Origin: Paraconiothyrium sp. Pb-2020
Lineage: Eukaryota > Ascomycota > Dothideomycetes > Pleosporales > Didymosphaeriaceae
NCBI GenBank assembly: GCA_022419385.1
Contig: JAJUBI010000001.1
Coordinates: 2,232,001-2,296,000 of the forward strand
Length of the DNA: 64,000 nucleotides
Direction of reading: 5' to 3'
In this document: piece by piece, positions 23,128 through 32,894 of the stretch
How positions within the stretch are numbered: position 1 is the stretch's first letter
Layout of the letters: every line of letters begins with the position of its first letter
Translations under genes and position numbers: made by a program
Notes under the pieces: model-generated
Told to the model about the DNA's origin: nothing
Seen by the model: only the letters and a program-made list of their open reading frames with translations
Databases searched by the model: none

Positions 23128-24003
23128 ATGGGTAAAGACCATCCGGATGCGGACCTTCACCCTGAGGCCACTGGTCCTGCCGCACGCACCGTGAAGGTGA
23201 GCTCGTACTTGATTTGACTTTCGAGAAGACGGGTCAAGATAATTTGCTGATAGTAACAGGCCCACGAAGCCGACTACTCTCTCAAGCTCTATTCCGGCTG
23301 GTTCTGCCCCTTCGTCCAGCGCGTCTGGATTGCTCTCGAGGAGAAGTCCATCCAATACCAATACATCGAAGTAAACCCGTACCACAAGCCCAAGTCCCTC
23401 CTCGATCTTAACCCGCGCGGTCTCGTCCCCACCCTACAGTACCAGAACAAACCGCTGTACGAAAGCACCGTACTCGTTGAGTTCCTCGAGGAAGCCTTCC
23501 CGGATCACACACCGCACTTGCAGCCTAAAGATCCCTATGAGCGTGCGAGGACGAGGATCTGGACGGATTTTGTGACAAGTAGGATTATTCCTGGGTATCA
23601 TCGGTTCTTGCAGCACCAGGGGGACGAGGGAATGAAGGAGAAACAGAAGGAGTTTCTGGGTCACTTGAAGGAGTTCACGAAGGAGATGAATTCTGAGGGT
23701 CCATTCTTCAACGGCAAGGAGTTTGGGCTTATTGATGTGATCCTCGCGCCTTGGGCTGTCCGCCTGTGGGTCTTCGATCACTTCAAGGGTGGTTTGGGCA
23801 TTCCAGATAAAGGAAAAGGTGGAGATGATGAGGACATTTGGGAGCGATGGAGGACGTGGAGCGAGGCGGTTCACAAGCGGAAAAGTGTGATTGAGACCAT
23901 GTCCGACAGAGAACATTACCTTCCCATTTATCAGCGGTATGCGGAGGATCGGGCGCAGAGCGAATTAGCGAAGGCTACGAGGGCGGGTAAGGGCGTACCG
24001 TAA
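23128..24003 (+). CDS. Omega-class glutathione S-transferase
   Basis: Exons 23128-23196 and 23260-24003, with a 63-bp intron, encode about 270 residues. The thioredoxin-like domain begins LKLYSGWFCPFVQRVWIAL; the Cys at about residue 39 takes the place of the Ser/Tyr used by other GST classes and marks the omega type. It is followed by NPRGLVPTLQY (the cis-Pro loop) and ESTVLVEFLEEAFPD (glutathione gamma-glutamyl contact). The helical C-terminal domain includes PFFNGKEFGLIDVILAPWAV with the structural Asp of the N-capping box. Omega GSTs act as glutathione-dependent thioltransferases and dehydroascorbate or glutathionyl-ketone reductases. No signal peptide is seen, so it is probably cytosolic. 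A GFA-domain gene follows on the same strand within 200 bp. Confidence 0.93.
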
Positions 24004-24202
24004 GTGTTTGGTGAGCGGCGGGCGCTACCGAAGATTATCGGGATGTAAGCGTATGCTAGTCATAACCGGAGTTGTGGGATCGGCGCCGGTAATATTCAAT
24101 GTTGTGTGTGGTACAGCAGATTACATATATAAGTCATTTTTCTGAACGCTTTGTTGCTCTTGCCATCATATGCATCATCAGATACCTGTGGCTTCAAGAA
24201 AC

Positions 24203-24679
24203 ATGTCCTCTACCATAGACCCAAATCCCAAGACCCACGACGCTAATGACAACAACAACATACAAGTGCAAGGCTCCTGCCTCTGCCGCGCTATAGCCTT
24301 CACCCTCACTGGGCCGCCGAGAAACACAGTCCTCTGCCACTGCGACAACTGCGCGCACGCTTCGGGCGTAGGCTTCATGGCTAATAGCTTCTACAACGCC
24401 TCCCAATTGCACCTCCCCTCCTCCACCCCAAGTCTCAAAACCTACACCGATTCCAACACGGATAGCGGGGCAACACTTCAGCGGCGGTTTTGTTCCGACT
24501 GTGGGAGTCCATTATTCACTTCGAACTCGTCGTTTCCGGAGCTTGTGGCCGTGACGAGTGGGAGTTTGGAGAGAGAGGGAGGAAGGAGGTGGAGGCCGAA
24601 GGTAGAGTTGTATTGTAAAGATCGGAGGAATTGGGTGGGAGACGTAGAGGGAACGAGGAGGTTTGTGGAGATGTTCTGA
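24203..24679 (+). CDS. GFA/CENP-V domain protein (glutathione-dependent formaldehyde-activating family)
   Basis: A single exon encodes about 158 residues from MSSTIDPNP; an in-frame ATG at 24170 would add 11 residues. The zinc-binding pattern of the GFA fold is complete: GSCLCRAIAFTLTGPP, then VLCHCDNCAHASG, then RRFCSDCGSPLF. The later part (ELVAVTSGSLE, WRPKVELYCKDRRNWV) also fits. The founding member, bacterial Gfa, was reported to speed formation of S-hydroxymethylglutathione; many fungal members have no known substrate. It starts only 199 bases after the stop of an omega GST gene on the same strand, which hints at shared glutathione chemistry. It is intronless, unlike most neighbours. 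Confidence 0.9.
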   Translation: MSSTIDPNPKTHDANDNNNIQVQGSCLCRAIAFTLTGPPRNTVLCHCDNCAHASGVGFMANSFYNASQLHLPSSTPSLKTYTDSNTDSGATLQRRFCSDCGSPLFTSNSSFPELVAVTSGSLEREGGRRWRPKVELYCKDRRNWVGDVEGTRRFVEMF

Positions 24680-25354
24680 ATCAAAGGAGATGAAGGATGT
24701 GGAAGTCGAAGGTTGTGTGGTATTGTCGCTGTTGGGTGGGGTATCTGAATGGGGCAGACGCTATGTAAAGATAAGAATCGGACGCTCTTGAGCTCTGAAG
24801 CACTCCACAAGCACTCCTAGTCTCGGCTAAGCGACAGATAGGTCAGAGCCCGTAAATGGCTGACTCTCAGAAACCAGCTCATAGTATGGCGAAGTCGTCT
24901 TTCAAGTTTCGGATGCTTCCAATAGTAGCATCATGGCCCTCGATCGTCAGCAGCAATAGAGTTCACATGGTGCCCAATTCACGCATTATATTCGATCATC
25001 GGATCTCACATCTTCTTGGTGGTTGTCTCGAGTCTTACGGGGGAGTTTAGATGCATCCTGCGGAAATGTAAATAGACTGAAGACGTCATAGCAGGAAATA
25101 CATACTCAACGTTCCTTGCCAAAACTGCGATCCGGAAATTCTCAAGGCAACAGAGCTATATTGAAATGTCTGTAAGCGTTATTGTTTTTCCCGTTCTTTC
25201 CAAATCTCGAAGTAGATCACAGATGAACCATCGATTTTGGACTCTTCGATTTCATCCCGCTTTCCTCTTTTCGCTCTATGGCCCGTGCATTGACCTCATC
25301 TCACTTCAGACGCGCTCTGACAGCATCTGTCTCGAATACCAATGTATATCGTCC
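24680..25354. other. Gene-poor stretch
   Basis: This is the 3' flank of the GFA gene. Only short ORFs with no recognised similarity are present. Confidence 0.5.
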
Positions 25355-25927
25355 TCACGCTGTCATTCTAGCCTTGCAGTCCTTCCCGGGTGCAACGCGC
25401 ATAGCTGTTTTCGTATTCAGACGTTTCGCTCCCGAGCCTTGTTGCGCATTCATGGATACGTGCGGACCTTTCGTAGGGGAATCGGATGCGAGGCACATCT
25501 TCAGCGGAAATAGGTTGACCAAGGGCCGTAGCCTCTCATCAACATATGGCCATGTCTCCAGCCAACCTGCCCTCTTGTTGTCACAACAGCATATTCTTAG
25601 ATCCATGAGGGCCAACACGAATTCCCACCACTACCAGCTCAGGTCGGTATTTTGATGCAATGTCACGTTAGAAGTCTTGTCGACTGCATACGCGCTCACG
25701 TTCGCACATCGATTTGACCAGTGAATGAGTCCAGACGGGTTGCCCCGCCCCAGGCGTTCATGCAGGCTGCCTCGGTACCCACCCAGACCTAGGGGTTCGA
25801 GTAAACGCCTCACGTATGTTCTTGGTATATCCCAGAGAGCAACCTCCGGATACATGGGACACATGACTTCTAGAAGGCTTCTGAATCCGTGACCTTGCTT
25901 CAATGCGACATCTTGCGAGTTGGACAT
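25355..25927 (-). pseudogene. Possible broken gene of unknown family, one in-frame stop
   Basis: On the minus strand a frame opens with ATG at 25927, runs 98 codons (with SLLEVMCPMYPEVALWDIPR and GRGNPSGLIHWSNRCANV), meets a single TAG at 25631-25633, and stays open in the same frame for about 90 more codons (EFVLALMDLRICC, RAGWLETWPYVDERLRPLV). Residue use looks protein-like, with many Trp, Pro and Leu, but I do not recognise the family. Two long open stretches in one frame around one stop suggest a recently broken gene or an unrecognised intron; chance is also possible. Confidence 0.28.
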
Positions 25928-26627
25928 GGATCAAGACAACAGAAAGAAAGCTTGTGAGCGAACCATCCGAATTGCCAGATATTACGTATGTTTCGCTCCC
26001 AATCGGCAGCGCATATGCACCAATATTCGTTCTTGCTAGCGAAGCAAGATCAACTTTATTCTCACAAGAACGACTTTCTCGTCGCTTTGCTGTTCATCCT
26101 TCGAAGGGAGCCTATACTATGCCGTCGCAAGTTGAGACTGAAGCTGATCTCCAATGCGGCAAAAGAGCACTAGAGAAAAAGGGTTGGTAGGCAAGCGTAC
26201 AAAGGAACGCGCAAGCTAAGCTATGACCAGGAGCTGTCTTCATATCGCGCCTCCGAGGAATTGATGTGATACTGAAGTGGTTACAGTGCCTGCCAAGTCC
26301 CATTTCGCTTCACAGTTGCCTTCGCTACGTACTGCCAGTTTCACATTCAATGGCCCTGGTCCTCCGCATCACCGCAATATGATCCCTGTGAGCATCACTT
26401 TCACTACCCTATTGAGAAACCAACTCACGCCTACGCAATGCTATTACCAGCAGGATGTTCCCTGGGCCTCTTCTCCTGGATCATTGTGCCTGGCACGAGC
26501 CCATATTTGGAGGTTGATTCGCCATGTCTATTACGCATGCACTCATGTTGCGACTCTGGTAAGGCTCTGGCAGTCAGACTTAAAAAGCCATTAGCACCCA
26601 CGGGCTCTAGCGACTACTTGATGCACA
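25928..26627. other. Upstream region of the rhodopsin-like gene
   Basis: No convincing gene, RNA or repeat is seen. Confidence 0.5.
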
Positions 26628-27984
26628 ATGAACGCGCCGGTCGCTCAGTACTCAGCGCAGTACTTGGCTGAAGATAGTGGCCCTACGATCATCGCGACTG
26701 CGTCGCTAATGATAATTTTCTGTACGGTCTTTGTTGGGCTTCGGTACTATGCGCGCTACATCACCTCAACTAAGTTCGGCGCGGAGGATATCCTTATACC
26801 GTTCGCATGGCTGGCGGAGGTAGGACTATCTGTTGTTGGTATTCGTAGGTTTGAAAACATCGCTCAATACAATGTTCGCTGATATGAAAACAGTCATGGT
26901 GAAGAGAGCCGGAACGGGCCGACATGCTACATTCAATCTTCAAAGAGATCCCTCAAGCTTATCCAAGCACTTCAAAGGCGTCATAATCAACGAACTCCTC
27001 CATCCAGCCGCCGTAGCTTTCCCCAAGCTTGTCGTGGTCATTCTTTATCTTCGAGTCTTCACGAAAAAGTTTGAGCGTGGTATCGCCTGGGGGCTCTTCG
27101 CGGTGATTCTCGCAGCATTCATCTCATTCTTCGTGGCGACATGCTTCCAGTGTACACCATTTTCTTATAGCTGGGATAAAACCATACCAGGAGGACGCTG
27201 CTTCAACACCGTGGCTTTCGCTTATAGCAGCAGTGTCCCAAACATAGTGACTGATCTGGCCGTGCTTTGCCTACCTATACGGACAGTACTAGAGCTTAAG
27301 GTGTCGACCGGGAGGAAGATCGGCTTGATGCTGATATTCTTGACAGGTAGCGTGTAAATCACCCAAGCTAGGAAATTTTTACAGCACTGACTTTTCTCAG
27401 TGGTATCATAGCCTCCGTTGTCCGGACTGTGGTCTTCGCTAAGACGGATATCTTGGACGATATCACCTGTGAGCATCGCTATGGCGCAAACTTGGTTCTT
27501 TGCTAACAAACTAGTCACCAACGTACCTCTAGTCAACTGGACTATCATCGAACCAGGACTTTACCTTCTTGCCGCGTGTGCCCTATCATTCAAACCGCTC
27601 TTCCGCATGGTGGCCAAGGCTTTGCACCTCGATTCCGTGATTACACACACCAAATCGGCACTCAGCAAAACGTCGCACAACAAGACAAATCGAACACAAC
27701 AGAAGGACATTCATATGGAAACGTTCAAATCAGCTAGTAGCGGCGGCTTCACTAAGCTGAGCGACGGTACTGATAATAACAGCAAGAGTGAAGACGACAG
27801 ATACTGCGAAGAAGTCATATGGTACAAGAAAGGTACTGGGCACGTAAAGGGGATGAGTGAAGGCGCGTTGAGTGTTGTGGTGACGCGAACCGTGGATATA
27901 CGGAGCGAGGATCTGGAGGAAGGGTACCAATCACGAAGTGGAAATCACGTACACTACGATGCTAACGTGGGTCGCGCTACGTAG
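26628..27984 (+). CDS. Fungal rhodopsin-domain integral membrane protein
   Basis: Four exons (26628-26844, 26894-27353, 27401-27468, 27515-27984) encode about 404 residues. Seven hydrophobic spans are seen, beginning ATASLMIIFCTVFVGLRYYARY and followed by the motif FGAEDILIPFAWL. After the first intron the frame reads MVKRAGTGRHATFN, the GxGRH motif of this family, then PKLVVVILYLRVF, CFNTVAFAYSSSVPNIVTDL and PLVNWTIIEPGLYLLAACAL. The cytoplasmic tail of about 120 residues is Ser/Lys/Asp-rich. These proteins (fungal rhodopsin domain, Pth11-related and SAT4-like membrane proteins) lack the retinal Lys of true opsins; some act as surface sensors, but the role of this one is unknown. Donor GTAAAT at 27354 was chosen because it alone restores the frame. 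Confidence 0.88.
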
Positions 27985-28453
27985 AAACTGGAAAACACGT
28001 GCCTGGCCCATTGATCCTACCAGATTTACAAGATCCGAAGGCGGGCCAAAAGGGTGCGAACGCCCGTAGTTAGTACAAATCTATTTTAAATTCTATCAAG
28101 TTACAAAGTCGGAGCGCGGACGAGGTCAAGGGGTGATAACCTACAGTGATTACAACTTTTGTTGGGTCGGCCTACCGATAACGTACCCTGGGCCACCTCA
28201 ACGAGCGTTGGGACACTGTATCTCGATCCATACAATGCCTTTCCGTTGAGGCGGGTTATCAAAAATCGCTTTTTACCATCATGGATAAATATGAGCATCA
28301 TTCAAAGCTTCTACATGAAATTGCCATCACAGCTTCAACACACCTCAAGTTCGAATACTCATGCAACAAACTTGAGACCACCAGCCCACGTTTTCAAGCT
28401 TTCGCACACCAATAATACAATACCGAACGAGGATAAGTAACATACGAACGAAC
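27985..28453. other. Intergenic region before the small secreted protein gene
   Basis: About 470 bp are AT-richer than the flanking genes. No gene was recognised. Confidence 0.5.
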
Positions 28454-29080
28454 ATGAAGGCTATCTCCGTAACGCTCGCCTTTATCATCAGCAGCCCTGT
28501 GCTCGCCGCCCCTCTGATCCACTCTATACCTACCATCGTCACCAACGAGCCTACAACGCTCATTAACACTTCGAGAAAGCCTACTGCCACCATGATAGTG
28601 GATGACGACGCATCGCACTACGGGCCGCGGAATCTCACACCTCAGAGTATACACAAAAGGGCGCTACCACCACGCGGTCGGGAGCAAGTGGATCGCCTGT
28701 CCCTCGTCAACAGGGACTGCTCCGCCTTCACAGATGAAGACCGCACCTGGATCGCAGGGCACCCAGAACTGTCTTCCGTCCTTGGGCAGTGCGAATCGGG
28801 AGAACTCTACCAACACAACACGCCTACCGAGGATCACGTTGGTGCGTGTAACGAAGGCAGCGTCGGGTGCTAGTACGAATGCTCCCTACCAGAGCAAGAG
28901 CTTTTCCCACGCCCAAAAAACAACCCTTTCTATGAAGACGTTAATTTCTTCTGCGACGACTTCGACGACTTCATACGCGCACCACCAGGCCCAGAAAGGG
29001 GGACTAAGGAAGAATTGGTTACGGGGAGGAAACATGTTGGGAAATTGCATGCCGAAAAGAATGGGAAAGTCGATGAGTGA
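28454..29080 (+). CDS. Small secreted protein, effector-like, unknown function
   Basis: The protein starts with a clear signal peptide (MKAISVTLAFIISSPVLAAP). Unspliced it has 139 residues and stops at TAG 28871-28873. The same frame stays open for another 68 codons with an acidic, aromatic stretch (FYEDVNFFCDDFDDFIRAP) ending at TGA 29078-29080. A 51-bp intron from GTGCGT at 28842 to CAG at 28892 would remove the stop and give about 191 residues. Both products are possible; I favour the spliced one because the downstream stretch looks coding. The mature region has KR sites and scattered Cys (four in the unspliced form, three in the spliced form). No family was recognised. Its position in a gene-poor region is common for fungal effectors, but a host role is only a suggestion. 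Confidence 0.6.
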
Positions 29081-29120
29081 TAGGATTACGTGAGGAGGTT
29101 ACGGAGGGATTCAATGATTA

Positions 29121-29867
29121 TTATGGTGCGGTGACCTGGGAAAGTGGAAGGGAATGATGATGAATGGTGAGGGTTGGGTTGGGATGGTAGCGACACCCCT
29201 GTGCAATGGAGTTGCTAATTACATCACTCCTATAAAACACTAGTTTAGCGACCGACGAGACCTGTTGGATAACTATGATTTGGATTTTCTTAAATGAGCC
29301 ACCATGTATCACGATATTCGGACTATACAACACCCTTCTCATATTTCCAACCAAGCACTGCATCTCGACCGCCCTCTCTCCAAACACATCATCTTTCCCT
29401 CCACCCAGTCGTGCTATCCCAAGATCAAACCGCCTTCCCGCCACGTACTCACCCACGCCACCCCAAAAATCGCTAAATCCAAAAGCACCAGCATACGCGC
29501 CTACGCAGCCCAACAAAAACCCATCAAACCACTTGCTCCTAAGACTCCTTCCAAATACCACCCTCTCCCCCTGCATGCTGACGATCAGGTGCAGGTTCCA
29601 CACTACGAAAAAGAAAATCAGGACGTTGACGAGGAGGAAGGGAATATCAAATGGGGAGGTGGGCAGGCTTGCATTGATGACAAGATATGCAAGCTGCAGG
29701 GTCTGAACTAAAAGGAAAGCGAGGCGACGCTGTTTTTCGCTGCGGGATTGCACGGAGAGGTCGTAGGAGGTGGACATGCCGGACCAGGGGAGGCGGAAGT
29801 TGGGGCACTGGCGCGAAAATGGACGCGGCGCGGTGGCATCGTAATCTCTGATCGTGACGACTGCCAT
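29121..29867 (-). CDS. Hypothetical multi-pass membrane protein
   Basis: A single 248-codon frame on the minus strand starts MAVVTIRDYDATAPRPF and contains three to four hydrophobic spans: RLAFLLVQTLQLAYLVINAS, IPFLLVNVLIFFFVVWNLHL and FLLGCVGAYAGAFGFSDFWG. The last 60 residues look less protein-like (IHHHSLPLSQVTAP) and may be 3' UTR, so an unrecognised intron near the C-terminus is possible. I do not recognise the family. It converges on the small secreted protein gene, with only about 40 bp between the two stop codons. Confidence 0.55.
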   Translation of the reverse strand: MAVVTIRDYDATAPRPFSRQCPNFRLPWSGMSTSYDLSVQSRSEKQRRLAFLLVQTLQLAYLVINASLPTSPFDIPFLLVNVLIFFFVVWNLHLIVSMQGERVVFGRSLRSKWFDGFLLGCVGAYAGAFGFSDFWGGVGEYVAGRRFDLGIARLGGGKDDVFGERAVEMQCLVGNMRRVLYSPNIVIHGGSFKKIQIIVIQQVSSVAKLVFYRSDVISNSIAQGCRYHPNPTLTIHHHSLPLSQVTAP

Positions 29868-31192
29868 TGTTGATGGCGGAGCCTTGAGAGCGGTGGATTT
29901 GCGACAACGAACAGACGTGCTTGTGGAGCTACGATGGAGCGCTGGTCTGGTTGTGGGTGCGAACGGTAAGTGCGACCTCGTATGCTGGCTGGTGGTACAC
30001 GTGAATCAAATTACTCAAATCCAGTAGAAGTTTATCGCGACGGACGTTTTTAAACAATGTACATCCGGATACGTTCAAGTTTAGGCCAACGCCCAGAAGG
30101 AACATTTGGCCCCCAAGAACAGCACGCCTGAGTATGAGGAACCGCTGCGCCACACCAGGTGCGCTCAAAGACCTTCTCGGGGTGCCAAAAGAGGACCATT
30201 TCGTCCGACAAACGCGGCATTTACCTGTGTTGAACGAAGCAGTGGGGCGGTATCACTGAGAATGGTGTAAAAAGAGGTCATTCATACGAGTGGAATACAA
30301 GTAGAGGTAGACTTGATAATGGTGCTAGTCCATGTAGGGCTAGCCCATTGAAGCCATCCAAGCTGTCGGCGCCAGCTCATTACATGTACTTGCTACTTTC
30401 GTTGTTACGTTTCATGGTCGACTCCATTCTTGTATTTGTTAGCAGATAGTGTTCATCCCTTTCTAGTACTCCCTGTGCGAACCCGGTACATTGACATCAA
30501 TGTATTCGCCCCACCCCAGATTCAACGAAGCGAGATCATCGTAGAAGCCCAGTTACATTCCCTCTTGCCACTTTACTCGTCTGCATTTTACTTCTTTTAT
30601 TAGCGGGTAAGCCAGGCTGCACTTATTATACAGTCATCACCCGTACCGTGGCAACTTCGGGAGAGACGATGCTGGGTTCTCCAGGAACGCGGAGTCTGCC
30701 CAATACGATTGCTCCTGGGAACAGGCGGCACACACCTTTCGGGCAAAACAATGTAGAATTGTATGTGTAGGCGACACTAACGTGCTTCGGCAGCACGAGT
30801 GGAACATGACATGGTTCGACGAGATTGCCGGGTGTTCGGGTGGTGCTGAATGTGTCACAAGAAAGCTTTCACCACGAGTTGCCTCAACATGCAGATCCTA
30901 CTCCAACACACGAACACACAGTAGGTTGGCCACAATCGTGCATCGCTGAAGACGAATCATGAACTTATCAATCCGGAACTCCATTAGTTATCGCCGCCCA
31001 GTGATGACCCAAAGCGCGGTCAAGTCCATGAAAAGAAATGCCATCAATCATGAAGAAAATCCCCGCCGAAGCATGTATCATATCGCTTTTATCTCATGCT
31101 TTTCATTCAGTATCCATGCACATCATCCATCCAAGCCATGCCACTGAGATAGGTAGGCAGAACACAGAAAGAGGGAGATAGGGTATCCTAAT
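29868..31192. other. Intergenic region
   Basis: It contains the promoter side of the membrane-protein gene and the 3' flank of the PDI gene. No gene or RNA was recognised. Confidence 0.5.
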
Positions 31193-32894
31193 TTACAACT
31201 CATCGTGAACCTCAGACGCCGCAGACTTGGCGCTCTCAGTTGCTTCTGAGGCAGCGCTCTTGACGCTCTCGGTAACATCCTCCGCCTTGTCGGCAACAGT
31301 CTCGGCGGCATCCTTAGCCTTGTCCGTGGCTGACTCAGCAGCTTCCTTGGCCTTCTCAGAAGCGGCGGCGGCCTGCTCGGGGATCTCTTTAGCCACATCC
31401 TCGGCAGCCTCCTTCACGGCCTCGATGGCGGCCTTGACCTTGTGGGTACCGTTCTCCTCAATGAAGGCAACGAGGTCTTCAACAGTGCGGCCACCAGAGT
31501 AGTCGATTGGGGAGTCCTTCTTGCCAGCGGGGAACAGCTTGATGGTGGGGAAGCCCTGGATCTCATCGGGCACGTCGTTGGCAGTTGCGTCGACCTTGGC
31601 GACGGTAACGAGCTTAGATAGTTCAGGAGAAGCGTAGAGGGCGCCAAGCTCCTCGTACTTGGGAGCAAGAGCCTTGCAGTGGCCGCACCAGGGGGCATAG
31701 AACTCAAGGAGGACGTCTTTGTCGTTATCGATGACAAGTTTCTCGTACTCGTGGGCAACAACAACCGTGACAGGACCATCGTTAGACTCGGGGATAGGCT
31801 CAGACTTGACAGAAGGCTGGATCTTGTCGTTGACGAAGTCCTCCACGAAAGAGCCAATGTCCTTCTCGGTAATCTTCTTATCCTGACCGTAAGGGTACTT
31901 CTGGTTCTTGTCCGTCTTCTGAATAGCGAAAGCGGGCCACTTGCCGACCTCGAGGTTCAAGTTACCCGCGTGTTGGCCGAAAGACTTCGCGTCGATGGTG
32001 GCGAAATTAATCTTGCCCTTGTACTTCTCAGCAAGGGGCTTGAGCTCCTTGGCTAGGGTGTCGCGCTCGTCCTGCTCCTCGGCGAAGATGTAGGCGAGAG
32101 GAATGCCAGCGGCCATGTAGCCGCTGTAGGTTTCTGGACCGACCTCGCCTACCAGAGGGGTCGACGCAACCTTGATGAAAGACTCGATAGTCTCCTTCTC
32201 GAAAGCCTCGGTGTGGGTATCCTTGCCCTCGTCAAAAGACTTGTAGAGTACAAGAGCGGGCTGCTTAACGCCCTCAGCCTTGGCGAGCTCGGCGTCATTG
32301 GTGGCACCGAAGAGGTAGTTGTCGCGGAGACCGTTGGCAACAGAGGTGAAGGTCTCGTTGGAGGCCTTGTCGTCGGCGGCGAAGTAGGCGACGAGAACAA
32401 CCTTATCGGCGGTCTTGAACTCGTCAATGGAATCCTTAGTGACATCGGAGACGGCAGGCAGGGACTGCTTGGTCATGTAAGAGACGATGGCATCGGCCTT
32501 ACGCTGGCCGGTATATGGTGTGATGTTGTCATCACCGCGGAAGACCTTGAGGGTGGGGTAGCCCTCGACGCCGTATTTCTTGCACAGCTCCTGCTCCTCT
32601 GTGCAGTCGACCTTGGCGAGCGGAATGTTCTTCTCCTTCAATGTCGTCGCCGCCGACTCGTACTCGGGAGCGAGCGCCTTGCAGTGGCCGCACCAGGGCG
32701 CGAAGACTGCGGATTAGTCAGTATGTCACTGGAAGCGTGGTCAAAGGCAATTGCAAGCTGGGAGACTCACACTCAATTAAAGAAAGATCGTGCTCCTCAA
32801 CGAAGCCCTGGAGGGTGTCCTCCTTGAGCTCGTGGACATCGGAAGCTAGACCAAGCGAGGCCAGGACGGCCGTGAGGACAATGCTGTAACGCAT
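31193..32894 (-). CDS. pdi1: Protein disulfide isomerase with extended Ala/Glu-rich tail and HDEL
   Basis: Exons 32894-32771 and 32706-31193, with a 64-bp intron, encode about 545 residues. A signal peptide (MRYSIVLTAVLASLGLAS) precedes the a domain with APWCGHCKALAPEY (active Cys near 47 and 50). The redox-inactive b and b' domains follow, then the a' domain with APWCGHCKALAPKYEELG (Cys near 382 and 385). The protein ends in HDEL, the ER-retention signal. It forms and reshuffles disulfides in the ER lumen. The intron splits the Phe codon just before the first active site. Between a' and HDEL lies an unusual tail of about 70 residues with repeated AAES, DKAKDAAE, DKAEDV and KSAASE words, which resembles LEA-type amphipathic helices. 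Confidence 0.96.

Noticed and set aside
25278..25655. 125-codon plus-strand ORF
   Set aside because: It shows no motif, overlaps other frames and lacks a credible promoter or splice context; the opposite-strand frame looked slightly better.
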